A stretch of DNA of 64,000 nt from JAPOXR01 sp965221935 (GTDB lineage Bacteria; Pseudomonadota; Alphaproteobacteria; Rhodobacterales; Rhodobacteraceae), in assembly GCA_965221935.1 (NCBI GenBank), contig CBDCSZ010000056.1, positions 62,001 to 126,000 on the forward strand, read 5' to 3'. Shown one piece after another: positions 26,309 through 35,546 of the stretch (the stretch's first letter is position 1; every line of letters starts with the position of its first letter). The translations under genes were made by a program, and so were the position numbers. The notes beneath the pieces are model-generated. The model was not told where the DNA came from, did not search any database, and worked only from the letters and a program-made list of their open reading frames with translations.

Positions 26309-26561
26309 GGTCACTGCAGTTGCCGCACGACAGATCAAGGGTCTTGATCCTTCCATTGCCGGGCGGATCAGGAAGTGTCTGCGCGAGCGCCTCGCAACGC
26401 TCGACGATCCTCGCCAGTTCGGAAGGCCGCTGGCCGGTTCGGCGCTGGGAAATTTCTGGCGTTACAGGGCGGGTAATCACAGGTTGTTGTGCGAAATCAG
26501 CGACAGCACGCTCACCATCCTGGTCGTTGCTGTCGGCCACCGCAGTCACATCTATCGCTAG
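26283..26561 (+). CDS. RelE/ParE-type toxin
   Basis: 92 aa from ATG 26283: WKTEVTAVAARQIKGLDPSI, then RKCLRERLATLDDPRQFGRP, FWRYRAGNHRLLCEISDSTL and VVAVGHRSHIYR. The Arg and Tyr residues in the RYRAGNHRLLCE segment and the C-terminal HRSHIYR are those expected of a RelE-type mRNA interferase or a ParE-type gyrase inhibitor; the two cannot be told apart here. It overlaps the decayed antitoxin. The toxin itself is intact, so its promoter may be silent or it may be weak. Confidence 0.85.
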   Translation: MPRLPWKTEVTAVAARQIKGLDPSIAGRIRKCLRERLATLDDPRQFGRPLAGSALGNFWRYRAGNHRLLCEISDSTLTILVVAVGHRSHIYR

Positions 26562-26972
26562 ATGCGCCGGCCACTCCTGTGCTTCTCGATCCGGGAAGCA
26601 CGGCCAATCTCTCTTGAATAACCCGACAAGAGGCGCCCAGCCGCCCGGTTTCCTGAATTTCGCCTGAGTCCCCGGTTGTTTTGTTCCCGTAGAGAAGGGG
26701 GAACGGTCTTGCGGTCGCGGTTTTCATCCAGACAGCGCCTCGCCCACAGAACGGATGTTGTGAAGGGGATTTTCGGGGGTCGGCGGCTTCAGCCGGATTT
26801 CGTATGTTTCCGGAACAGACTGCACCTTTCGGTTCAAAGATGTGAAGCCATTTGGACGGAAGACTCGGGCAAAAACGATGGAATCGGCATCTCTATTTCG
26901 TGATTGACCTGGTCGTAAGCGACTGCCGTGCCCCTTTGTTCAATCAATCCGGAAACCAGAACATCAGCCAAT
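26562..26972. other. Intergenic, nothing recognised
   Basis: This stretch lies between the convergent relE and HAD hydrolase genes. No coding frame with a recognisable motif, no tRNA and no clear terminator was seen. Confidence 0.4.
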
Positions 26973-27764
26973 TCACGACCTCGACTTGATCGGCTTGGAT
27001 ATGGGTATTTCTGAAAGAGACTGAATGTCAAAATCAGGAACAGCAACAGCAGGTCCTGTGTTACGCACGCCCGTGCGCACCAGAATCGTCGGCAGTCCGG
27101 CGGCTTGGCCTGCGGCAATGTCTGTGTTGATCTGATCGCCGATCATGAAAGTCGCTTCGCGCGGCGTGCCAAGCTTCTCCAAGGCGATGTTCACCAGGTT
27201 GGGTTCGGGTTTCCCGATGATGACGGGCGCCACACCGGATGCCGTCTCAATGGCCTTCAAAATCGAACCGGCGCCCGGCTCATAGCCGGCTTCAATGGGC
27301 AGCATCGGGTCTGGGTTGGTGCCGACAAACGCGGCGCCGCCAAGAAGCGCATCCTGCGCCTGCGCGAGTTTCTCGTATGTGAAAGCACGGTCAAGCCCGG
27401 CAACCACGGCAGTGGCATCGGTCGCGGCCAATTCGAAACCGAGCGATTCCACAGCGTCGGCAAGAGCCGCCGATCCCACAACCATGACGCGGGCGCCGGG
27501 AGGCAAAGACACCGCCAAGTGGTCGGCGGCGGCGGAAGAAGAGGTTATAACTCTTTCCGGAACTGCCTGAATGCCCATGCCATTCAGCTTGTCGCTGAAC
27601 TCTTGTGCGGATTTGGTTGAATTGTTGGTGACGAAAGCAAAAGGCAGTTGCGCTTCATGCCAAGCCCGAAACGCTTCCACAGCGCTCTCAATGGGCTCGT
27701 CACCGCGATAGGTCACACCATCGAGGTCGCTGATGATCCCGTGGATCGCTGGCCAGTCATTCAT
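26973..27764 (-). CDS. HAD-IIA family (NagD-like) phosphatase
   Basis: 263 aa with the HAD motifs: IISDLDGVTYRGD (nucleophile Asp), FVTNNSTKSA (motif II), the NagD-type cap between about residues 75 and 185, IIGKPEPNLV (motif III Lys) and FMIGDQINTDI (motif IV). This branch hydrolyses sugar or nucleoside phosphates in the cytoplasm. A glycerol-phosphate or pyridoxal-phosphate phosphatase role is possible but unproven. It is transcribed towards the relE locus and away from the dehydrogenase genes at 28 kb. Confidence 0.9.
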   Translation of the reverse strand: MNDWPAIHGIISDLDGVTYRGDEPIESAVEAFRAWHEAQLPFAFVTNNSTKSAQEFSDKLNGMGIQAVPERVITSSSAAADHLAVSLPPGARVMVVGSAALADAVESLGFELAATDATAVVAGLDRAFTYEKLAQAQDALLGGAAFVGTNPDPMLPIEAGYEPGAGSILKAIETASGVAPVIIGKPEPNLVNIALEKLGTPREATFMIGDQINTDIAAGQAAGLPTILVRTGVRNTGPAVAVPDFDIQSLSEIPISKPIKSRS

Positions 27765-28022
27765 GATATTTCAATGACCCATCACCAAGCCGCCATTCAT
27801 ATCCGGCGCCTCACCGTCGACAACAGCCGCCCAGCGGCAACTTCCTGGTCCGCGCCTTTGCCGCCGACGGATTCTTCAATGCTGCCCAGAACGCTTTTAC
27901 CAACAGGAGGCAAGTTTGCCGGCGCAACAGACGGTGTCGGGATTTGTCGTGCAAAGAAAGATCAATTGCCGGCGCATTTCTGGGCTCCGAAACTGAGGCT
28001 GCGTTCAGGATAATGCTGGCTG

Positions 28023-28637
28023 CGGAGCGTAAAGTCTATCGGGACCGACATTGAAATATCAGGTGTTCCCGTCGTGGCAACGCGCATCAGTTTTGTCGGT
28101 GAGGCCGGGTGGGAAATCGCCGTCACAGCTGAGCATTCCGGCGCTGTCTTCGACGCCCTGTGCCAACCAGGTGTGACGCCGCTTGGACACTTCGCCCTCG
28201 ACGGCTGCCGAATAGAAAAGGGGATTCCGCCATTGGGGCCACGATTTGGGTCCGGACCTGTCCCCTCTGGAAGCCGGTTTGGCATTCACGGTCGATTGGA
28301 AGAAACCTGGTTTCGTGGGCAGGAAGGCGTTGACTGCGCAGAGGGCAGAGGGGGTGCGGCGGCGCCTGACACTTTTGAAGTTCACGGAACGCCGCTGTTG
28401 CTGCATGACAAACCGATACGGGAGGATGCTGCCGTCATCGGGCTGACCGCTTCCGGTTCTGTTAGCCCCAGAACCGGGAAACGACTGGCGTTTGGGATCA
28501 TTCCCATCGAAGCCGGCGAAACGCTTGCGCAGACAGCGGGCCGCAGCTTCCAGGTCAATGTCGCCGGCGCGCTTTACGAAGCCGCGGCGCTCGCTGGACC
28601 GCCTTATGATCCTGACGGTGAAAGGATGCGCTCCTGA
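28023..28637 (+). pseudogene. Dimethylglycine/sarcosine dehydrogenase C-terminal (GCV_T) remnant
   Basis: The pieces match the folate-binding C-terminal half of dimethylglycine dehydrogenase-like enzymes. ISGVPVVATRISFVGEAGWE and GHFALDGCRIEKG are in one frame. The middle, FRHWGHDLGPDLSPLEAG through FTVDWKKPGFVGRKAL, is in a second. The end, TPLLLHDKPIREDAAVIGLT through GPPYDPDGERMRS, returns to the first. The first break sits at a four-G run near 28223; removing one G restores the sequence. The N-terminal FAD domain is absent, so the gene is truncated as well as shifted. Its stop overlaps the start of the next, intact paralogue. Confidence 0.78.
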
Positions 28638-31036
28638 TGTGTGTGCGGGTCGCAATCATCGGTTGCGGCGTTATGGGAGTCTCACTCCTGTACAATCTTG
28701 CCAAAGAAGGCTGGAAGGACATCATCCTGTTCGAGAAGAACGACCTGAAGCATGGATCGACCTGGCATGCGGCAGGTTTGTGCACTCATTTCGCGAACAG
28801 TTTGGCTATTCAGGAGCTGCGCGCGGCATCGGTGCGGCTGTATCGGGACATTTTGCCGCAGGAGACCGGTAGGGATGTGGGGTTTCACGCCTGCGGCGCG
28901 ATGCGGATCACGCGTCGGCAGAGCCGCATGCACGAATTTGCCCATGTCGCCGGATTGTCCAGATTCAACGGTCATGAGCTCCGTTTGATCGATCCGGCCG
29001 AGATCGAAATCCTGCATCCGCTGACCCGGACCTCAGGACTGATTGGCGGGATCTACGAACCGGATGACGGCCACAGCGACCCGGTTTTGATCACCTCCGC
29101 CATGGCCAAGGTCGCCCGCAGACACGGCGCGGAAATCAATGTGCGTGCGCCTGTGACCGCCATCCGGCGAGACAATGGCGCCTGGTCAATCGCCACTGAG
29201 CACATCGATTACACCTGTGACCACATCGTCATTGCGGCCGACGCCTGGAGTTGGGAGATCGGCCGGATGCTGGGCATTGCAATCCCTGCGGCGCCGGTCC
29301 TGCATCAATATCTGGTGCTCGATGGAATTCCTGCTGTCATGCGGCACCGCGAAGAAACCGGACGGGAGCTGCCGAACGTTCGCGATCCCGAAGAAAGCTG
29401 GTACGTCCGTCAGGAGCAGAACGGGTTCATTCTTGGCCCGTACGAACAGGAAGCGAAGGTGTGGTCGGTCGAAGGCGTTCCGCCGGAGTTTGGCGCCGAG
29501 CTGCTGCCGTCAGATCTCGATTCTGTGGAACACATTATTGAACGGGCAATGGACCGCATCCCGGCGCTTCGGGACGGCGGGCTCAAATCGGCGATCAATG
29601 GCGCGATCACATTCTCGCCGGATGCGAATCCGCTGATCGGCCCGGCACAGGGCGTCGACAATGTCTGGCTTTTGACCGGATCGTCAATGGGCGTCATGGC
29701 AGGCGGCGGCTCCCGGCGGTTCCTGGCCCACTGGATGGCGCGCGGCTTTCCGCCTATGGACGCAATTCAGCTTGACCCGCGCCGGTTTGGCAAATGGGCC
29801 GATCGGGATTTTCGGATCGAAAAGGCCAAGAAGTGTTTCGGTTTTCAATTCGGCATTCATTTTCCTTACGAGGAACGGCCCGCCGGGCGCGGCAAGCGCC
29901 TGTCCGCGCTGCATAACGATCTGGCAAGGCTTGGGGCCGTGATCGGCTCTGTCAACGGATGGGAGCGGCCAAACTGGTTCGCAACGGAACCTGTCGATGA
30001 CGACCCGCTGACTTTTCTCCGACCGGGCTGGTTCAGCGCGGTGGCTGGCGAAGTCAGAACCGCCTCGGAAAGAGTCGGGTTCGCCGATTTGTCCGCGCTC
30101 GCCAAATTCACAGTTTGCGGACCGGATGCAGCGAGATTTGTCGATGACATGGGAACCAATGCCGCGCCGGACCTCAACAGAGTCAGGCTGACATACGCGC
30201 TGGCCGCGAACGGCGGCATTGTGTCGGAATTCACGGCAGCCAGACAAGCGCCTGACCGGATTTATCTGACCTCCGCGTCCGCTGCCGAGGCCATGGATGA
30301 AGATTTTTTGCGGAACCGGTCCCGGCATTACGATGTGGAGATCGGCAATGTGACCGACGACTATGGCATCATCGCTGTGATTGGGCCAAAATCCCGCGCG
30401 CTCCTGCAAGAGCTGACGGACTGCGGTCTTTCCGAGTCAGTGTTCCCTTGGCTATCGGCAATGGAAATCAACATCGCCGGCTGCGGCGCACTTGCCATGC
30501 GGATTTCGTATGCCGGCGAACAGGGCTGGGAGCCGCATGCGCCGAAGTGCTCTGCCAGACGCTTGTTTCTCGCGCTGCTGGATGCCGGCAGGAGTTTTGA
30601 CACGGCCTGTGTCGGCGCCTACGCGCTGAATTCGATGCGGCTGGAGAAAGGATACCGGGCCTGGGGTTCGGAACTTACAACCGAACTGACACCGGCCGAA
30701 GCCGGCCTGACAAAGGCGGCGGCGGAGAAACGCGGCGATGCGCCAACTCGGCTGATGCATTTGCTGGCGATCAAATGCCACGATGTCGACCCGTTTTACG
30801 GCCATACGGTGTTCACCGGCGATCGGCCGGCTGGCATCGTGGCTTCGGGAGGTTTCGGACACCGAACCGGCCTGGCGCTCGCATTGGCCCAATTCCGCGC
30901 CCCGGTGACCGGCTCGGATCTGGGTGTTGAGATTCTGGGGAAGAGATACAGAGCCAAGTTGCAGACGGACTGTCCGTTCGATCCGGAAAACAGCCGGATG
31001 AAATATTCGGATCGACTTGCGAATCCGGGTTCCTGA
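28637..31036 (+). CDS. Dimethylglycine/sarcosine dehydrogenase-like flavoprotein
   Basis: 799 aa with an N-terminal FAD-binding Rossmann fold (VAIIGCGVMGVSLLYNLAK), a HGSTWHAAGL segment near the covalent-FAD region of the family, the DAO fold to about residue 380, an FAO_M linker (FGFQFGIHFPYEERPAG), and a C-terminal GCV_T folate-binding domain (AMRISYAGEQGWEPHAP and LRLEKG-like MRLEKGYRAWG). Such enzymes demethylate dimethylglycine, sarcosine or related N-methyl amines, passing the methyl group to folate. It starts at the last base of the remnant's stop (TGATG). An ABC importer for polar amino acids follows, so substrate uptake and breakdown may be linked. Confidence 0.85.
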   Translation: MCVRVAIIGCGVMGVSLLYNLAKEGWKDIILFEKNDLKHGSTWHAAGLCTHFANSLAIQELRAASVRLYRDILPQETGRDVGFHACGAMRITRRQSRMHEFAHVAGLSRFNGHELRLIDPAEIEILHPLTRTSGLIGGIYEPDDGHSDPVLITSAMAKVARRHGAEINVRAPVTAIRRDNGAWSIATEHIDYTCDHIVIAADAWSWEIGRMLGIAIPAAPVLHQYLVLDGIPAVMRHREETGRELPNVRDPEESWYVRQEQNGFILGPYEQEAKVWSVEGVPPEFGAELLPSDLDSVEHIIERAMDRIPALRDGGLKSAINGAITFSPDANPLIGPAQGVDNVWLLTGSSMGVMAGGGSRRFLAHWMARGFPPMDAIQLDPRRFGKWADRDFRIEKAKKCFGFQFGIHFPYEERPAGRGKRLSALHNDLARLGAVIGSVNGWERPNWFATEPVDDDPLTFLRPGWFSAVAGEVRTASERVGFADLSALAKFTVCGPDAARFVDDMGTNAAPDLNRVRLTYALAANGGIVSEFTAARQAPDRIYLTSASAAEAMDEDFLRNRSRHYDVEIGNVTDDYGIIAVIGPKSRALLQELTDCGLSESVFPWLSAMEINIAGCGALAMRISYAGEQGWEPHAPKCSARRLFLALLDAGRSFDTACVGAYALNSMRLEKGYRAWGSELTTELTPAEAGLTKAAAEKRGDAPTRLMHLLAIKCHDVDPFYGHTVFTGDRPAGIVASGGFGHRTGLALALAQFRAPVTGSDLGVEILGKRYRAKLQTDCPFDPENSRMKYSDRLANPGS

Positions 31037-31303
31037 GACGGTCGGGCGGGCCTGAAGCAACTCCAAACGGGACCGGGCGAACCGGCATTGAGCGCGGGCG
31101 GAAACGCGTGTCTGGAAGAAGCCAATTGCAAGATCAGGCAGAACCCGCTGTATCGCCGTAAGTCTGCCAGCGCGTCAGGCTCACTTCTGGCCGCCTTTTG
31201 ACATCGAGGCGCAACCGTCGCCGTCCCGACTGGATTCTGGACAAATTCCGCAACGCATGTCAAAATTGCGGTCTGGGCGCCAACATCTATCAGGAAGAGA
31301 TCA

Positions 31304-32131
31304 ATGACCAGATCACCGGGATTTACCGCAGCCGCCGCTCTGCTGCTGACCCTGCCGCTCGCCGCGCAGGCAGGCAATGAGTGCACCGAAGGCAACACTA
31401 TTTCATCTGGCATGTTGACGATTGCCACAGGAAACCCCGCCTACTTTCCGTGGGTGATTGATGACGACCCCGAAAGCGGCGAAGGGTTCGAATCGGCGGT
31501 CGCCTATGCAGTCGCCGGGCAGATGGGTTTCGCTGCGGAAGACGTCAATTGGGTCCGGGCTGGATTTGACGAGTCCATTCAACCCGGCGAAAAGAATTTC
31601 GATTTCAATCTGCAGCAGTTTTCGATCACCGCGGAGCGTGACAAAGTCGTCGACTTTTCGCTTCCCTATTATTCGTCTGCCATGGCTGTTCTGGTTCGCC
31701 AGCCAACGGTGGAAGCAGGCGCGGAACCGACAATGGACTCGCTTAAGATGCTGAAATGGGGCGCGGCGGCAACCACCACGGCGGTGCCCATGATCGGTGA
31801 AATCACCGGTTCGGCCGACGCCGCATTGCTGTACAATGACAGCGCTGACGTGGTCGAGGCGATGAAGGCAAATCAGATTGACGCCGCTTTGTTCGATCTT
31901 CCGACAGCTCTATATCTTGCCGCCGTGGTGCTCGACGACGGTGTGATTCTCGGGCAGTTTCCGGCAGACAGGTCGGAAAATCCGGATAATTTCGGGTTTC
32001 TGATGACCGAGGGCAATCCGCTGAAGGAATGTGTCGACCAAGCCATAGCGGCATTGTCGGAGAACGGAGAGCTTGCCGGAATTGAATCCAAGTGGCTTTC
32101 AGAAACCACTGGCGTGCCGGTTATCCAATAG
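31304..32131 (+). CDS. Polar amino-acid ABC transporter substrate-binding protein
   Basis: 275 aa with a Sec signal peptide (about 23 residues ending AAQA) and the SBP_bac_3 pattern: MLTIATGNPAYFPWV, GEGFESAVAYAVAGQMGF, DFNLQQFSITAERDKVVDFS. It would bind a charged or polar amino acid, ectoine or a related compound. It is followed 12 bases later by the permease and then the ATPase gene. The 267 bases before it hold no gene. Confidence 0.9.
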   Translation: MTRSPGFTAAAALLLTLPLAAQAGNECTEGNTISSGMLTIATGNPAYFPWVIDDDPESGEGFESAVAYAVAGQMGFAAEDVNWVRAGFDESIQPGEKNFDFNLQQFSITAERDKVVDFSLPYYSSAMAVLVRQPTVEAGAEPTMDSLKMLKWGAAATTTAVPMIGEITGSADAALLYNDSADVVEAMKANQIDAALFDLPTALYLAAVVLDDGVILGQFPADRSENPDNFGFLMTEGNPLKECVDQAIAALSENGELAGIESKWLSETTGVPVIQ

Positions 32132-32143
32132 GCTTGACCGGGA

Positions 32144-32977
32144 TTGTCTGACACGGGAAACGGCAAGCAGTCATTCCGCCGAGAGTATGAACGAAAGGTT
32201 CGCCAAAGGTCGCTGACCATCGCCGGTGTTTCGACGCTGGCGGTGTTCGCCGCCCTCGCCGTTCTCATCCCGCTGGCGCCTGGCTGGCCGGCGGTCAAGA
32301 ACAGCTTCTTCAACTGGGACATATTTGCCCGGACATTTCCGACGCTCCTTGAAGCGTTTCTGTTGGACGTCGCCATATTTCTCTGGTGTGCTCCACTGAT
32401 CGCAATCTGGGCGCTGATTGTCGCGGTTTTCAGGGACGCGCGTTCGCCGGCGCTGTTTCCGCTGCGCCTGTTCGCGATCGTCTACACAGATGTTTTTCGC
32501 GGCGTTCCGGTCATACTTGTTGTTTATCTGGTCGGTTTCGGCATTCCCGGGCTTGGCTTGCCCCGGCCATGGAATTCACCATATCTTTGGGGATCTGTCG
32601 CGCTGATCCTCACATACGCGGCCTATGTCGCCGAAATCTACCGTTCAGGCATCGAATCAGTGCACGTCAGCCAGCGCAGCGCCGCACTGTCGCTTGGATT
32701 GTCGCAGTCCGATGTGATGCGGTTTGTCGTGCTCCCGCAGGCGCTGCGCCGGGTTTTGCCAGCCAACATGAACATGCTGATCGCGTTGCAAAAAGATGTC
32801 GCACTGCTTTCATTCATTGGTCCGGTCGAGATTTTTCGCCAGGCGGGCGTGTTCAAGTCGCTGCTCGCAAATTTCACGCCCTATGTTGCGGCTGCCGTGA
32901 TTTTTCTTGCTGTGACAGTCCCTGCCACGCGCTTCACCGACAGTTTGATTGCCCGGCAGAACCGTCAGCGAAGCTGA
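32144..32977 (+). CDS. Polar amino-acid ABC transporter permease
   Basis: 277 aa from TTG 32144. Four or five membrane segments, with the HisM/GlnP-type motifs YTDVFRGVPVILVVYLVGFG, YVAEIYRSGIESVHVSQR, AALSLGLSQSDVMRFVVLPQ, the EAA loop that contacts the ATPase. It forms the channel for the upstream binding protein and is separated from the ATPase by three bases. Confidence 0.92.
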   Translation: MSDTGNGKQSFRREYERKVRQRSLTIAGVSTLAVFAALAVLIPLAPGWPAVKNSFFNWDIFARTFPTLLEAFLLDVAIFLWCAPLIAIWALIVAVFRDARSPALFPLRLFAIVYTDVFRGVPVILVVYLVGFGIPGLGLPRPWNSPYLWGSVALILTYAAYVAEIYRSGIESVHVSQRSAALSLGLSQSDVMRFVVLPQALRRVLPANMNMLIALQKDVALLSFIGPVEIFRQAGVFKSLLANFTPYVAAAVIFLAVTVPATRFTDSLIARQNRQRS

Positions 32978-32980
32978 ACC

Positions 32981-33709
32981 ATGGCAAGACTTGAACTGCG
33001 GCAAGTGTGGAAAAGCTTCGGCGATCTGCGGGTGTTGCGGGGCGTCAGCCTGACGGTGTCCGAAGGCGAGCTGGTCTGTCTTGTCGGATCCTCCGGATCC
33101 GGGAAATCGACACTCCTCCGCACGGTCAATCTCCTGTCGCCGATCGACGATGGAGCCATCTGCCTGGACGGCGTTGATATCTCACTTCCCGATCAGGACC
33201 CGCGTCCGGTCCGCGAACAGATTGGGATGGTGTTTCAGAGTTACAATCTGTTCCCGCACATGACCGCACTGGAAAATGTTCTCCTGGCGCCGAGGCGGGT
33301 CCGCCGGGAAGCGGACAGTTCGCTGGTGCCCCGGGTCAGCGAACTTTTCAACAGATTCGGTCTTGGCGACCATATGCGGCACTGGCCTGACCAGCTCTCT
33401 GGCGGCCAGCAGCAGCGGGTCGCGATCGTTCGGGCTCTGGCCATGCAACCAAGCATGATGCTGTTTGACGAGATTACGTCTGCCCTGGATCCGGAGCTCG
33501 TGGGTGAAGTGCTGGATGTTCTTTTCCAGCTCAAACAGGACGGGATGACGATGTTGATTGCCACCCATGAACTCTCATTTGCCTCGGAGGTTGCCGATAA
33601 GGTCTGTTTTCTGGATGCGGGCGTGATTCTCGAGGAAGGCGGACCGAAAGAGTTTTTTGAGTCTCCAAGACATGACCGGACAAAGGCGTTTCTCGAACGC
33701 GTGCGCTGA
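32981..33709 (+). CDS. Polar amino-acid ABC transporter ATP-binding protein
   Basis: 242 aa with Walker A GSSGSGKS, Q-loop MVFQSYNLFPHMTALENVLL, signature LSGGQQQRVAIVRAL, Walker B MMLFDEITSALDPELVGEV and the H-loop THELSFA. This is the GlnQ/HisP branch. It ends the three-gene importer operon. A conserved Pro in the usual DEPTSALDP is Ile here (DEITSALDP). Confidence 0.93.
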   Translation: MARLELRQVWKSFGDLRVLRGVSLTVSEGELVCLVGSSGSGKSTLLRTVNLLSPIDDGAICLDGVDISLPDQDPRPVREQIGMVFQSYNLFPHMTALENVLLAPRRVRREADSSLVPRVSELFNRFGLGDHMRHWPDQLSGGQQQRVAIVRALAMQPSMMLFDEITSALDPELVGEVLDVLFQLKQDGMTMLIATHELSFASEVADKVCFLDAGVILEEGGPKEFFESPRHDRTKAFLERVR

Positions 33710-34482
33710 ATATCAAAAGGATGCCAAGACCGGACCGGACCGCGCGCAGCGACCGTCCGCCCGGAGGCAGGATTCCATAGAGCGGTCTTCTTGGACGCCA
33801 TTAAATCCATTGCCCGCCGAGCGGCGAATTCTGCACCGCCCGGGAAATGGGACCCAATTGGAGCAGACCGGATTTTCTTGGTCATTGCCTTGAAGAACTC
33901 GGCGCAGTTGCCGAATGCCATGAGATTCAGCTGAACCGGCGCCGCACGGATGCACGGATTTCACATCCGATCCCGGTCTGTGCCAAACCAAATTGCCAGA
34001 GCATTGTCCCCGGCGATGCCAGGGATATGCCCGACGCCACAATTGTCAGCAGTTGATGGAAACGGTTCGGCGCCGCTCTGTCGCAGCGTCAACAGCCTTC
34101 TCCTGCCGGGAGTCTCTGGCGCAGTGTTTCTGCGCCCAAGGCCTCGGCATATGTCATCCGTCAGCGCAACTGTTCGGCCGCAATTCGCACAGGCGGGCGC
34201 GTTCCGGTCTTATGCCCGTCTGCCGTCCGCGGGGTTTCCTGACAGTCAGGGGCACAGATTGAAGCATTTCAGCAGCGGATGTCCCGCGGTCATGCATATC
34301 CTGGATGGGCACATGGGCAGTTTTCAGCCCGTCAGCCAGATTGCCAAAAACTGACAGGTGCGCTCAACGCGCACAGTTCAGAAACACCAGCCCGGTACCG
34401 CGGTCCAACCGCGCGGTTTCATTGACGCGCCCTCGCCGGTCCGCCCGCCCGTGATTGTTCCAAGTCCGGCGAAGTTCCTTGA
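33710..34482. other. About 770 bp without a supported gene
   Basis: This lies between the ABC operon and the convergent MarR gene. Several frames of 90-130 codons exist on both strands, but they are rich in Arg, Ser and Cys and have no family motif. No hairpin with a T-run was found. It is probably decayed DNA. Confidence 0.4.
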
Positions 34483-34911
34483 TCAGGTCAGTTTTGACAG
34501 TAGTCTCAGGAACGAATTCCGTTCGGCGTCTGACAGCGGTTCAAGCGTTTTCCCGGACACTTTGCGGCCCAGCGCGTGCAACATCGTGACCATGTCTTTG
34601 CCTTGCCGCGACAAGGTGATCAGCCGGCGTCGGCGATCGCGCGGATGGGGCGTGAATCGAATGAGGTTTTTGTCTCGGAGGCGATCGACAACACCCTTGA
34701 TCGTGGCACCATCCATCATTGTCCGCCGGCCAAGCTCGTTCTGCGAACAGTTGCCAAGTTCCGCGAGGCGGACGAGTGCCGAAAACTGTGTCGGCGTCAG
34801 GCCGATGTCAGATTCTGACTGAAAAATGGAAACATGCCGCTGATTTGCCAGTCGCAGCAGATAACCGACCTGCTCGTCAAGCACATATCTTGGCGGCGAA
34901 TCGGATGACAT
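34483..34911 (-). CDS. MarR-family transcriptional regulator
   Basis: 142 aa with the MarR winged helix: FSALVRLAELGNCSQNELGR, MMDGATIKGVVDRLRDKNLI and HPRDRRRRLITLSRQG (the wing). It is the last gene of the seven-gene minus-strand run. It lies 50 bases after the first AA_synth gene and may be expressed with it. MarR proteins commonly sense aromatic acids, so a nicotinate-like effector would fit, but no operator was identified. Confidence 0.9.
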   Translation of the reverse strand: MSSDSPPRYVLDEQVGYLLRLANQRHVSIFQSESDIGLTPTQFSALVRLAELGNCSQNELGRRTMMDGATIKGVVDRLRDKNLIRFTPHPRDRRRRLITLSRQGKDMVTMLHALGRKVSGKTLEPLSDAERNSFLRLLSKLT

Positions 34912-34961
34912 TTCCGCAGCAATTTGATCAGACGCGTTTCGGCGGCATCAATGAGACAAAG

Positions 34962-35546
34962 TCAGCGCAGACCGTCACGGCCTTCAGCTTTATCCGCCGT
35001 CAGCCCACCCACTCTCGGCAGCGGGCGGCCGCTGTCGGTCACCGACACCGCGACCATGATCTCGCTGGCCCTGGGAGCATCGTTCAGTCGCACTTCAATT
35101 CCGTCAAAGTGTGACCGCACATAGGCCGCGTCTTTGTGCCCCAGCGGAACATCAAGCGGTTGACCTGGCGCGCCCATTTTTTTTGACGAGGGCACCAAGG
35201 CCGCGCCCCTTTCGACCGCTTTGCGAAGCGGCGCGCCGAGCTGCGGATGCAGAATCGCGGCGGCATGCTCCAATTCTCCGTTTTCGCCGACCATTGCCGC
35301 TTTGCCGTAGCTCTCGGCCTCGCCGGCGGTAATGCCGAGCGCGTCAACACATTTCTTTCCCAAAAGGCCGCCAAGTTCCGCTCCGACGTCCATCAGTTCG
35401 GTCAGGTCATCGACGTATCGTCCGGCAAACGGGTTCGCGATCACAGCGACAGCGACCGCCTTGCGTGTCGGCGGCGCGATTCTGACACCGTTTTCAATCT
35501 GTGTTTCTTCGACCCAGACCGCTGTCTTCCTGATTTCTGACTTCAT
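34962..35546 (-). CDS. AA_synth (DUF1185) family protein, copy 1
   Basis: 194 aa with KAVAVAVIANPFAGRYVDDLT, ESYGKAAMVGENGELEHAAA, ALVPSSKKMGAPGQPLDVPL and DAAYVRSHFDGIEV, the Pfam AA_synth pattern. The biochemical role is not established. It shares most motifs with the next gene upstream, also 194 aa, so the two are a tandem duplication. Its start overlaps the neighbour's stop (ATGA). The company of hnr and the molybdenum hydroxylase suggests action on an N-heterocycle intermediate. Confidence 0.85.
   Translation of the reverse strand: MKSEIRKTAVWVEETQIENGVRIAPPTRKAVAVAVIANPFAGRYVDDLTELMDVGAELGGLLGKKCVDALGITAGEAESYGKAAMVGENGELEHAAAILHPQLGAPLRKAVERGAALVPSSKKMGAPGQPLDVPLGHKDAAYVRSHFDGIEVRLNDAPRASEIMVAVSVTDSGRPLPRVGGLTADKAEGRDGLR

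Noticed and set aside
33847..34354. Plus-strand frames between the ABC operon and MarR
   Set aside because: Low-complexity Arg/Ser/Cys-rich translations with no motif or ribosome site.
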